In this document: piece by piece, positions 26,176 through 34,050 of the stretch
How positions within the stretch are numbered: position 1 is the first letter of the stretch
Layout of the letters: each line of letters starts with the position of its first letter
From: Porphyromonadaceae bacterium UBA7042
GTDB lineage: Bacteria > Bacteroidota > Bacteroidia > Bacteroidales > Muribaculaceae
Assembly: GCA_002494015.1 (NCBI GenBank)
Contig: DLAR01000072.1
Location: 1-45,884, forward strand
Direction of reading: 5' to 3'
DNA length: 45,884 bases
Program-made: the position numbers and the translations under genes
The notes under the pieces: generated by a model
Told to the model about the DNA's origin: nothing
Databases searched by the model: none
The model's input: the letters and a program-made list of their open reading frames with translations, nothing else

Positions 26176-27284
26176 TTTACAAATATTGTCTTAGAATTGT
26201 CGTGGAAAGTTTTAAAATCTTCCTCGGCAGCGTGGCCGGGGTAGGGGGCGTAGAAATGATTGGGTTTTTCGCTCTCGATAGCGTTGCGCCACACGCACAC
26301 ATAGGCGATGGGCAGATTTTCGATAGCGGGCATCAGCACGCGGGTGTACCAGTCGGGAATTTCGAGTCCTTCGAGTCCGGTCTCGGTGAATGCGGCGATT
26401 TTTCCGCGTTTCTGAGCCTCCTCGATGACAAATGGGAGCTGCGACTTGATGCGGGCGGTGTATTGTTCGACACCGTTCTCGCCGTCAAAGTGGTAGATGT
26501 CAGTCCCGAGGATGTCGACATACTCGTCGCCGGGGTATGTAGAGAAATATTCCTCGCGGGTGAGGTCTTTGTCGGGCGAGTAGGCCCACACGACGTTGTC
26601 GATGCCTTTTTCGTCAAATACCTTGCGGGTCAGGTGCCACAGGTCGATGTAATCCTTGGCCGAGGCGTGGTCTTTGCCCCACCAGAACCATGAGCCTGAG
26701 TTTTCATGCCACGGGCGGAAGATGACAGGGACGGGATTGCCGTCGGCATCCTTCAGCGAGGCGATGAAATCGGCCGCGTGTCCTATCCAAGCGGTCAGGG
26801 TATCCTGCATGGCCTTGTTTTCGGCAAGGTTGCGCACAGGTTGCTCGCTGACATCCCACGAGCCGCCGCGTGTGGCGGGATTGAGCGGGTGCCAGCTGAC
26901 GGCGTTGATGCCGCCACGGGCGTTCTGCTTGGCTATTTCCGAGGCAATGAACACGAAAGGCACGCCGTCGAGGTTGCGGGTGCTATCGACCTCGATGAGG
27001 CCGAGGTCCCAGCTCATGAGGCCGGGATACTCGCCGGTAATGGCCTTGACATCAGAGCCGCCGTCGACATAACGCCATGTGTGACCATAGGCGGTGTCGT
27101 CGTGGTGGCCGAAGTAGAAACGGCCCGACTTGACTACGGAGTCAAGCTGCGCAATGAGAGCCCAGGCCGGAGTCGCAGCCTGAGTTTCGGCTATTTCGGA
27201 GCTGTTCTTGCTGCCGCCACAGCTTGCGACACTTATTGACAAAGCGACTGCGAGAGTGGCGGTAATGGTTTTGTTGATTGACAT
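26172..27284 (-). CDS. GH26 beta-mannanase lipoprotein, probably periplasmic
   Basis: GH26 enzymes cut beta-1,4-mannan chains with retention. The 370-residue protein has a lipoprotein signal (SISVASC, Cys22) and then a single catalytic domain. E194 (FRPWHENSGSWFWWG) is the acid/base and E301 (AAFTETGLEG) the nucleophile. The residues after the lipid Cys (GGSKN) are not acidic, so surface export is unlikely and a periplasmic position is predicted. It lies next to GH130, as the mannobiose-releasing GH26 does in the B. fragilis operon, so it probably supplies mannobiose for uptake. It begins 8 bp after the GH94 gene. Confidence 0.93.
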   Translation of the reverse strand: MSINKTITATLAVALSISVASCGGSKNSSEIAETQAATPAWALIAQLDSVVKSGRFYFGHHDDTAYGHTWRYVDGGSDVKAITGEYPGLMSWDLGLIEVDSTRNLDGVPFVFIASEIAKQNARGGINAVSWHPLNPATRGGSWDVSEQPVRNLAENKAMQDTLTAWIGHAADFIASLKDADGNPVPVIFRPWHENSGSWFWWGKDHASAKDYIDLWHLTRKVFDEKGIDNVVWAYSPDKDLTREEYFSTYPGDEYVDILGTDIYHFDGENGVEQYTARIKSQLPFVIEEAQKRGKIAAFTETGLEGLEIPDWYTRVLMPAIENLPIAYVCVWRNAIESEKPNHFYAPYPGHAAEEDFKTFHDNSKTIFVK

Positions 27285-27292
27285 TCGGTGGT

Positions 27293-29734
27293 TTATTTTT
27301 CTAAAGTTACTTCAACGACATTGGTCGAGCCGGCGGGTTGCATCGGCACGAGGTTGCCCTCGATTTTGTTGCCGTTGAGGGTGATTGATTTCACGCCCTT
27401 GCTGAGTCCCGAGGGGTTGCTGACTGTAATCTTGTAGTCGGCGCCGCGGAAACGGCGGTTGACTTCATAGCCTTTCCAGTCGGCGGGGATACAGGGGTTG
27501 ATGACAAGGCCGTCATAGGATGGCTGCACGCCGAGGATGAACTGAGTGATGGCATACCAGTTCCACGCGGCGGTGCCGGTCAGCCAAGAGTTCTTGGCCT
27601 CGCCGGGCCGGGCGGCATCCTTTCCGGCTGTCATCTGGCAGTAGACATAGGGCTCGACCTTGTGTAGGTCGCTCTTGTCTTCAAGATAGGCGGGGCATAT
27701 CTTGCGGTAGTATTCCCACGCGCGGTCACCGCGGCCAAGGACCGTCTCGCCGATGATTACCCACGGGTTGTTGTGGGCGAAGATGCCGGCGTTTTCCTTG
27801 TATCCGGCGGGATAGGTGGAGATTTCGCCGTACTCCATGACATACTCGGTGAACGCGGGGTTGTTCAGCACGATGCCGTGCTCGCAGTCGAGACGTTCTT
27901 TTACCGAGTCGAGAGCTTTTTCCACGAGACCTTCTTCGAGTCCGATTCCGGCCATCGTGCACCATCCTTGAGACTCTATGAAGATTTTGCCCTCTTTGTT
28001 TTCTTCGGAACCGACTTTGTTGCCATAGAAATCATAGGCGCGGAGGAACCACTGTCCGTCCCATCCGTCGCGCTTGACAGCCTCGATCATCTCGTCGACA
28101 TGTTTTTGGGCGCGGTCGGCTTCCTCGTTCATGCCGAGGTGGCGGCACAGCTTGACATATTCCTCGCCGTAGATGACAAACTGTCCGGCAATCATGAGTG
28201 ACTCGGCGCGGGAGCCTTCGGTCTTGTTCTCGGTTGTCTGGAACGACTCGTTGGGGTCGTTGGAGAAACAGTTGAGGTTGAGACAGTCGTTCCAGTCGGC
28301 GCGTCCGATGAGGGGAAGGCCGTGGGGGCCGAGGTTGTCGACGACATGGTCAAACGACACGCGCAGGTGCTGCATCAGCGGGACTTCGGATCCGGGTTGG
28401 TTGTCAAACGGTACAGGCTCGTCGAGAATCGACATGTCGCCGGTTTCCTTGATATAGGCGATGGTTCCGAAGATGAGCCACATGGGGTCGTCGTTGAAAC
28501 CGCCTCCGATGTCGTTGTTGCCGCGCTTGGTCAGAGGCTGGTACTGGTGGTAGCAGCCGCCGTCGGGGAACTGGGTCGAGGCGATGTCGATGATGCGTTC
28601 GCGGGCGCGCTCCGGAATCTGATGCACGAATCCGACGAGGTCCTGATTGGAGTCGCGGAAACCCATGCCGCGCCCGATTCCGCTTTCAAAGAATGAAGCC
28701 GAGCGGGAGAAGCAGAAGGTAATCATGCACTGATACTGGTTCCAGATGTTGACCATGCGGTCAAGGCGCTTGTCGCCGCTTTTTACGGTAAAGCGGTCGA
28801 GGAGGTTGTCCCAGTAACGGCGCAGCTCGTCAAATGCCTTGTCGACTTTCTCGGGAGTGTCGAAACGGGCCATCATCCCGCGTGCTTTTTCTTTGTTTAT
28901 GACACCCTTTGACTCCCATTTTTTGTCTTGTTCGTTCTCGACATAGCCGAGCATGAAAACCAAGTCACGGCTTTCGCCGGGGGCAAGGGTGATTTCAATG
29001 GAGTGGGAGGCGATGGGGGACCAGCCGTGGGCGACTGAGTTGCGCGACTTGCCGTCGAGCACGGCCTCGGGTTCGTCAAATCCGTTATATAGGCCGAGGA
29101 AAGTCTCGCGGTCGGTGTCAAATCCGTCGACGGGTGAGTTGACGGTGTAGAAAGCGTAATGGTTGCGGCGTTCCTTGTACTCGGTCTTGTGGTAGATTGT
29201 CGAGCCGTCTATTTCAACTTCGCCGGTAGAGAAATTGCGCTGGAAATTTTCCATGTCGGTCGCGGCGTTCCACAGGCACCATTCCATGAATGAGAACAAG
29301 GTGAACGTTTTGGGACGGTCACTCTTGTTGGTCAGCGTTACTTTGGCAATCTCGGCATGGGTGTCGAGAGGGACGAAAAACAGGACTCGGGCCTCAAGTC
29401 CGTTTTTCATGCCGGTTATGACGGTATAGTTCATGCCGTGGCGGCACTCGTAGAAGTCAAGCGGAGTCTTGGTGGGTTTCCATCCGGGGTTCCAGACGGT
29501 GTCGCCATCCTTGATGTAAAAATACCGTCCACCGGCATCCATCGGGACACCATTGTAGCGGTAGCGTGTCAGACGGCGGAACTTGGCATCCTTGTAGAAT
29601 GAGTAGCCTCCGGCCGAATTAGAGATGAGAGAGAAGAAGTCCTTGTTGCCGAGATAGTTGATCCACGGCCACGGGGTGCGTGGGTTGGTGATTACATATT
29701 CGCGAGCGAGGTCGTCGAAATAACCGTATTTCAT
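27293..29734 (-). CDS. Cellobiose phosphorylase (GH94)
   Basis: The enzyme converts cellobiose and phosphate to glucose-1-phosphate and glucose in the cytoplasm. The 813-residue length matches cellobiose phosphorylases (about 810-820). The N-terminus MKYGYFDDLAREYVIT with PRTPWPWINYLGN and AGGYSFYKDAKFRRLTRYRYN is typical of the family, as is the central GRADWNDCLNLNCFSND block. In this block the conserved DWND (residues 480-483) contains the general-acid Asp. There is no signal peptide. As the first gene of its transcription unit, directly behind a predicted promoter, it links mannan breakdown to glucan, which makes glucomannan the most likely substrate for the locus. Confidence 0.94.
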   Translation of the reverse strand: MKYGYFDDLAREYVITNPRTPWPWINYLGNKDFFSLISNSAGGYSFYKDAKFRRLTRYRYNGVPMDAGGRYFYIKDGDTVWNPGWKPTKTPLDFYECRHGMNYTVITGMKNGLEARVLFFVPLDTHAEIAKVTLTNKSDRPKTFTLFSFMEWCLWNAATDMENFQRNFSTGEVEIDGSTIYHKTEYKERRNHYAFYTVNSPVDGFDTDRETFLGLYNGFDEPEAVLDGKSRNSVAHGWSPIASHSIEITLAPGESRDLVFMLGYVENEQDKKWESKGVINKEKARGMMARFDTPEKVDKAFDELRRYWDNLLDRFTVKSGDKRLDRMVNIWNQYQCMITFCFSRSASFFESGIGRGMGFRDSNQDLVGFVHQIPERARERIIDIASTQFPDGGCYHQYQPLTKRGNNDIGGGFNDDPMWLIFGTIAYIKETGDMSILDEPVPFDNQPGSEVPLMQHLRVSFDHVVDNLGPHGLPLIGRADWNDCLNLNCFSNDPNESFQTTENKTEGSRAESLMIAGQFVIYGEEYVKLCRHLGMNEEADRAQKHVDEMIEAVKRDGWDGQWFLRAYDFYGNKVGSEENKEGKIFIESQGWCTMAGIGLEEGLVEKALDSVKERLDCEHGIVLNNPAFTEYVMEYGEISTYPAGYKENAGIFAHNNPWVIIGETVLGRGDRAWEYYRKICPAYLEDKSDLHKVEPYVYCQMTAGKDAARPGEAKNSWLTGTAAWNWYAITQFILGVQPSYDGLVINPCIPADWKGYEVNRRFRGADYKITVSNPSGLSKGVKSITLNGNKIEGNLVPMQPAGSTNVVEVTLEK

Positions 29735-29792
29735 ATTCAGTTGTTGTAAAGATTGATGATTAGGGGGGAAGTAGGTCTTACTATATTGACTG

Positions 29793-29800
29793 CAAAATTA
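29793..29800 (-). promoter_or_regulatory. -7 box TAATTTTG for the GH94-led transcription unit
   Basis: The minus-strand TAATTTTG matches TAnnTTTG and lies about 60 bases upstream of the GH94 ATG, between a terminator (29838-29878) and the gene. The predicted start is near 29786. I found no TTG at the -33 distance, so an activator may be needed. Confidence 0.5.
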
Positions 29801-29837
29801 CCCACTAAAATTTAATCGGCTATTTAAAATTGATTAA

Positions 29838-29878
29838 AATGAGAGGGTTAGAGGCAAAAAACCTTTAACCCTCTCATT
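29838..29878 (-). terminator. Terminator after the surface GH26 gene
   Basis: Arms 29838-29854 and 29862-29878 pair over 17 bases with one mismatch, around a 7-base loop. On the minus strand a short mixed A/T stretch follows. It starts 12 bases after the GH26 stop and divides the SusC-led unit from the GH94-led unit. Confidence 0.75.
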
Positions 29879-29890
29879 ATTAGTCAGTCT

Positions 29891-31660
29891 TTACTTCAGT
29901 GACGGCATGTTGTCACGGTTGATGACGAGGGAGTTTTCCATGATGGTCTTCCATTCGCCATTGGTGTTCCATGTCAGGAAGGCAGGACCTTCGTCGTTCT
30001 GTTCATACCAGCCCATGAAATAGCTCCACATGGCATTGTCTTTATCAGCAACGGTTGATTCGATGTCAAGCATGTTGCCCACTTCGCCGAGTGCGATAAT
30101 TTTGCGGCATCCGACAGCCGAGTTGATAATGTCAAACTGGTCAGTGTGGTTGGTAAACGCATCTTCATAGAGGTCGGCACATACGATGTCGACATACTCG
30201 TCACCGGGATAGGCTTCTATGAGCTTGGAGACATCAGCGAGATTTCCGGCATCGGAAGTCTGCATTGTCCACACCCAGATGAGGTTGTTCAGACCGTATT
30301 CATTGGTGAGTTTGTCGTGGAGGTAAACCCACAGCTTTTTGGTGACTTCGACACCTTCGCTACCCCACCAGAACCAAGCGCCCCAAGTGTAGTCACCGGC
30401 GGCTTCGTGGAACGGACGCCACAGAACGGGGATATTGGCATCCTGAAGAAGTTTCAGGTAGCCGGCGAGTTTTTCGATGTCGGCAGTGGCAATCTTGTTT
30501 TCCCAAGAACCCTCAACCATGACGTTTGAAGGCTTGAACTTGGTGTTGTCACAGCTGAAACCGCCTTTTGACTCGTCGCCTTCGGCAATGAACACGCCTG
30601 TAATGGTGTGGTTCTTGCCACCGACGATGAGACCTCCTTCTTTCAGTTGGTCAAGCATTTCTTTAGAAATTGTCCATGTGTAACGTTCACCCGAGATGTT
30701 AAAGTATTCAGTGCCGTTGTCAATTGCTGCCCAGTCGCTGTTTTTAAGCGATCCCTGAGCATCGGCCGATGCATTTTTGAAAGTGACCATGATGCTTTGG
30801 CCTACCTGAACGTCGTCAAAGATGTTCACCGGTTCTTTTCCTTCTTCTGTTTCAGCAGTCGGCGTGATAATGACGCTGTTGGCCCATTCACCGGTAGCTG
30901 TTTCGCCTTTCCAGATTTCTTTGACCGCTTTGACTTCGGAGTGGGGAACATTCCAGTGCCATGTCATGGCAGGGATACCGTTGTTGTTCCATACAGTCTG
31001 CACGGGGGTGATGTCAGAGTAGTCGATCCAGTTGGCGGGTGACTCTGAGAGGTGGATGTAGTCAAAACCGACTATCGCGGGATATTTGCCTGCTTCAGCT
31101 GCTACAAGTTCGGTAAATCCGAGACCCCACGCAACTTCGCCCATCGAGCCCGAGAGTTGTTTCTGTCCGTAGTTTTCAAGGAGGAAGTTGTAGACATTTA
31201 CAGCTTCCGGGGTTGCTGACGGGTTATGGAGCGAGGTGGCAACCATTGACTTGCGGATACCGGCGTTAGTGTCGAATTTGATGGTCTTTGCAGCAGCAAC
31301 CATGTCGGGTTTTTCAGCGCAGAAAATGGCACCTTGAGGAATTTCGAGAGTGTATTCGGTATACTTGCTCAGCTGCAGGTCAATGACAATCTGCATGTGG
31401 TTGTCAGAGTTGACCGATACATTCACCGGTTCGCCGTTCAGTGTGATGGCGATGTCGGGGTTGATGCCGACAACATTGTTATAGTTGATTGACAGCACCT
31501 CGGCTTTGTAGGGACGCACGGTTGCGCCGTCGGCAATCGACTGGGAGCGGACAATCATGTCAAGATTGTCAAGCGCGCCGTAGTTGTCATCATCGTCATC
31601 GCAAGCGGTAAAGGTGAATCCCAGTGCCGCAGCCATGAATAAATATTTAAACTTGTTCAT
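29891..31660 (-). CDS. Surface GH26 beta-mannanase with a module inserted in the catalytic domain
   Basis: This 589-residue lipoprotein (TFTAC, Cys20) is followed directly by DDDDD, a strong surface-export signal of the Bacteroidetes type. Residues 30-135 form an Ig-like domain. The GH26 domain begins near 150 (LLENYGQKQLSGSMGEVAW). E419 (WRPFHEAAGDYTWGAWFWWG) is the acid/base and E526 (IALGEVGNM) the nucleophile. Between TWHWNVPHS (about 233-241) and E419 there are about 185 residues, against about 60 in the neighbouring 370-residue GH26. The extra ~125 residues (about 250-385) look like a carbohydrate-binding-type jelly roll related to the tandem C-terminal modules of the binding protein upstream. 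It should make the first cuts on mannan at the cell surface. Confidence 0.92.
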   Translation of the reverse strand: MNKFKYLFMAAALGFTFTACDDDDDNYGALDNLDMIVRSQSIADGATVRPYKAEVLSINYNNVVGINPDIAITLNGEPVNVSVNSDNHMQIVIDLQLSKYTEYTLEIPQGAIFCAEKPDMVAAAKTIKFDTNAGIRKSMVATSLHNPSATPEAVNVYNFLLENYGQKQLSGSMGEVAWGLGFTELVAAEAGKYPAIVGFDYIHLSESPANWIDYSDITPVQTVWNNNGIPAMTWHWNVPHSEVKAVKEIWKGETATGEWANSVIITPTAETEEGKEPVNIFDDVQVGQSIMVTFKNASADAQGSLKNSDWAAIDNGTEYFNISGERYTWTISKEMLDQLKEGGLIVGGKNHTITGVFIAEGDESKGGFSCDNTKFKPSNVMVEGSWENKIATADIEKLAGYLKLLQDANIPVLWRPFHEAAGDYTWGAWFWWGSEGVEVTKKLWVYLHDKLTNEYGLNNLIWVWTMQTSDAGNLADVSKLIEAYPGDEYVDIVCADLYEDAFTNHTDQFDIINSAVGCRKIIALGEVGNMLDIESTVADKDNAMWSYFMGWYEQNDEGPAFLTWNTNGEWKTIMENSLVINRDNMPSLK

Positions 31661-31678
31661 TGGTTTCGATGTTGTTAG

Positions 31679-31709
31679 TTTCCGTCCCGACCGTCGGTCG
31701 GGACGGAAA
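31679..31709 (-). other. Strong GC-rich stem-loop between the IPT binding protein and GH26
   Basis: Perfect 14-base arms, 31679-31692 and 31696-31709, with a 3-base loop. It lies between two genes of the same operon and has no U run on the minus strand. It could stabilise the 3' end of the upstream mRNA or give partial termination so that binding proteins outnumber the enzyme. Confidence 0.7.
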
Positions 31710-31725
31710 GTTTTATTAAGGTAGA

Positions 31726-34023
31726 TTATTCGATGGTTACTTTGTTGAGAATAAAGCCGTCGCCGGTGATGACGAGACCGTTTTTGGCAACCAGATCATC
31801 AATCACTTCCTGAGTCAAAACGACTTCGAGCAAGCCGTTTTCAGGAGTTTCATACTGACCGGGAAGTCCGGGAATATTACCCCATCCGTCTCCATGGCGC
31901 AGGGATACGCACCACCATTCAGTGCCGGGAACGGTCGGGGTCATGTAAAAGCGGAGGATTTGGCCTGCTTTTACTGTTGACCAGTCATAACCGCCCCAAG
32001 CGAGGTCTTGGTTGCCGTTCCATCCAGCACATTCCCAGTCGTTCTGAAGAATAACGGTTTCAAGCGAGATTTCCCATTCGATGGTAATCTTGTTGAGGAC
32101 AAACTTGTAACCGGTGACGACGAGACCGTTGTTGGCGATAAGGTCATCAAGGATTTCGCGGGTCAACGTGACTTCGAGAATACCGTTTTCAGGAGTGTCA
32201 TACTGACCGGGAAGTCCGGGAATATTACCCCATCCGTCTCCATGACGCAGGGATACGCACCAAAATTCGCCATCGGCAACGGTCGGGGTCATGTAAAGAG
32301 TCATTTTGGCACCTTCGGGAACCTGAGTCCAGTCATAACCGCCCCAAGCGAGGTCTTGGTTGCCGCCCCATTCACCGCAGTCCCATATTCCTTCCCAGAT
32401 AGTCATGCCGACATGGGTCATCGGGATAACAGCGAGGTTATAGGAAATCTCGCCATTGGAAGAAACGAGAGTGACTGTTGAATTAGCGCCTGCGGATGCA
32501 GGTATCTGAACGATAAGGGTGGTTCCGTTGAGAATGTACTGGACATTCTGACCGTTTACTTTGACCGCGGTAAGTTTGTCTTCGTTGGCGACAGTGAACA
32601 CGGCGGTTTCACCTGCGCGGATTTCAACGTCATCACCGGGCAGAACTGTGGCATAGGCACACTCGGGGGCAGTCAGTTCGACATTGGGACCCGATACAGT
32701 CTCGCCGTTGGAAAGTTCAAAGGCAACGGTTGTATCGCCTGCGGGGAGCGTGGCGGGGACTACGATTGTCAGGTCGGTGGCGTTGGGATTTTCAATCTCT
32801 ACCACGGTTTCTTCGGCAAATATGATTTTGACGACATTCTGAAGGTTTTTACCTGAGATGGTCAAATTTCCGGCAAGGGCTGCGGGCGAGGGATTGTAGA
32901 CAATGTTCTCGGGTTTCAGAGTTTCAATGGGAACAGTCACAGTTGCACCGCTTCCGGTGTTGAGGACGATGTCTCCGCTCTGAGTCCCGGTGGGGACAGT
33001 GATTGTGATTTCAGTGGCAGTCTTGGAAGTGGGAGCCACGGCGTCGGCAACGTTGGGGAAGATGACATCGGTCACAAGTTCCATGTTGAGGCCCTTGATT
33101 TTGATGACGTCACCGGCCCAGATTCCGGTTGCGGGATCAGCCACACATTCCTCGGGTACTGCGACACCGATAGTAGCGATTGCGACTTTCACGCCCGAGG
33201 CAGGAACCATCGAGATTGCGCCGTCGCTGGCGTTTTCGGGGAGGGTGAAGGTGAGTTTGTCACCGTCGACAGTAAAGTCGATTTCATCTTCGTTGGGCAT
33301 CACGACTTTCACGACGAGGTCAAGGTTTTCACCGGTCACGGTGATTTCGTCGCCGGGTTTAGCATCGGTCAGGTCGAGAACATTTTCAACCGAGGGGAGA
33401 ACCACGTTGAGTTCTTCGTCGGAGTAAATCCAGTTGGGGATTTCGGCACCGTCGCTGATGATGAATTTGCCGGTCTGCGCCTCGACGGGAACGATAACCT
33501 TGATTTCGCTGCGCGATTGCGAAACGAATTCTTTGGCGGGAACGACAACATCCTCGGCAAAAATCACCTCGTTGATGAGGTTGAGGTATTCACCTGAGAT
33601 TGTCAGCTCTTGTCCGGCCTTGATTGTCTTGGGCGAGAAGTCCTCGATTGAGATAGGCTCGGTGTAGCTGAGGATAGTCTTGGTGGTGATAGTACCGTTG
33701 GCGTGGCGGAGGGTAACGAGGCCCGGCTGCGCGGTCTGGGGTACTGTCACGCGGATTTCTTCGGGAGAAACGACCTTGATGTCGACGATTTCGTCACATC
33801 CGGGGATTGTCACGCCCTGAATCTGATTCATTCCGCTGCCGATGAAGCGGAGTTCTCCTCCGCGGGCCACCGGTGAGGGGCCGAAGACGTTGAGTTTCAC
33901 GCCGCCGGTGAACTGGTTGGTGTCGACATCGTTATCGTCGTTGCACGCGGTGAACACGAATCCCGAAAGCACCACCATGAGGCACGTCATCAGGACGGCC
34001 GATAATTTATTGAATGTTTTCAT
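31726..34023 (-). CDS. IPT/TIG-repeat surface glycan-binding lipoprotein
   Basis: The 765-residue lipoprotein (Cys27, followed by acidic NDDNDVD, so probably surface-exposed) is built of tandem IPT/TIG-type Ig domains. Examples are FSPKTIKAGQELTISGEYL at about 130-150, and similar PGDEITVTGENL, AGDVIKIKGLNM and AGNLTISGKNL blocks spaced about 80 residues apart. The C-terminus carries two tandem jelly-roll-like modules, about residues 540-649 and 650-765. Both contain CGEW/CAGW, GNQDLAWGGYDW and SLRHGDGWGN, rich in Trp and other aromatics suited to sugar binding. It is the fourth gene of the SusC-led operon and should hold polysaccharide at the cell surface; no catalytic motif is present. Confidence 0.85.
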   Translation of the reverse strand: MKTFNKLSAVLMTCLMVVLSGFVFTACNDDNDVDTNQFTGGVKLNVFGPSPVARGGELRFIGSGMNQIQGVTIPGCDEIVDIKVVSPEEIRVTVPQTAQPGLVTLRHANGTITTKTILSYTEPISIEDFSPKTIKAGQELTISGEYLNLINEVIFAEDVVVPAKEFVSQSRSEIKVIVPVEAQTGKFIISDGAEIPNWIYSDEELNVVLPSVENVLDLTDAKPGDEITVTGENLDLVVKVVMPNEDEIDFTVDGDKLTFTLPENASDGAISMVPASGVKVAIATIGVAVPEECVADPATGIWAGDVIKIKGLNMELVTDVIFPNVADAVAPTSKTATEITITVPTGTQSGDIVLNTGSGATVTVPIETLKPENIVYNPSPAALAGNLTISGKNLQNVVKIIFAEETVVEIENPNATDLTIVVPATLPAGDTTVAFELSNGETVSGPNVELTAPECAYATVLPGDDVEIRAGETAVFTVANEDKLTAVKVNGQNVQYILNGTTLIVQIPASAGANSTVTLVSSNGEISYNLAVIPMTHVGMTIWEGIWDCGEWGGNQDLAWGGYDWTQVPEGAKMTLYMTPTVADGEFWCVSLRHGDGWGNIPGLPGQYDTPENGILEVTLTREILDDLIANNGLVVTGYKFVLNKITIEWEISLETVILQNDWECAGWNGNQDLAWGGYDWSTVKAGQILRFYMTPTVPGTEWWCVSLRHGDGWGNIPGLPGQYETPENGLLEVVLTQEVIDDLVAKNGLVITGDGFILNKVTIE
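31729..32406 (-). repeat. Tandem coding repeat: two near-identical binding modules
   Basis: The module coded by 32077-32406 is repeated at 31729-32076. Over a 21-residue stretch beginning WCVSLRHGDG the proteins are identical. At DNA level the regions around 31850-31910 and 32200-32260 differ at only a few bases. This degree of identity points to a recent duplication or ongoing gene conversion. Confidence 0.85.
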
Positions 34024-34050
34024 TTTAGAAATTCACTGTTAAGAAGATGA

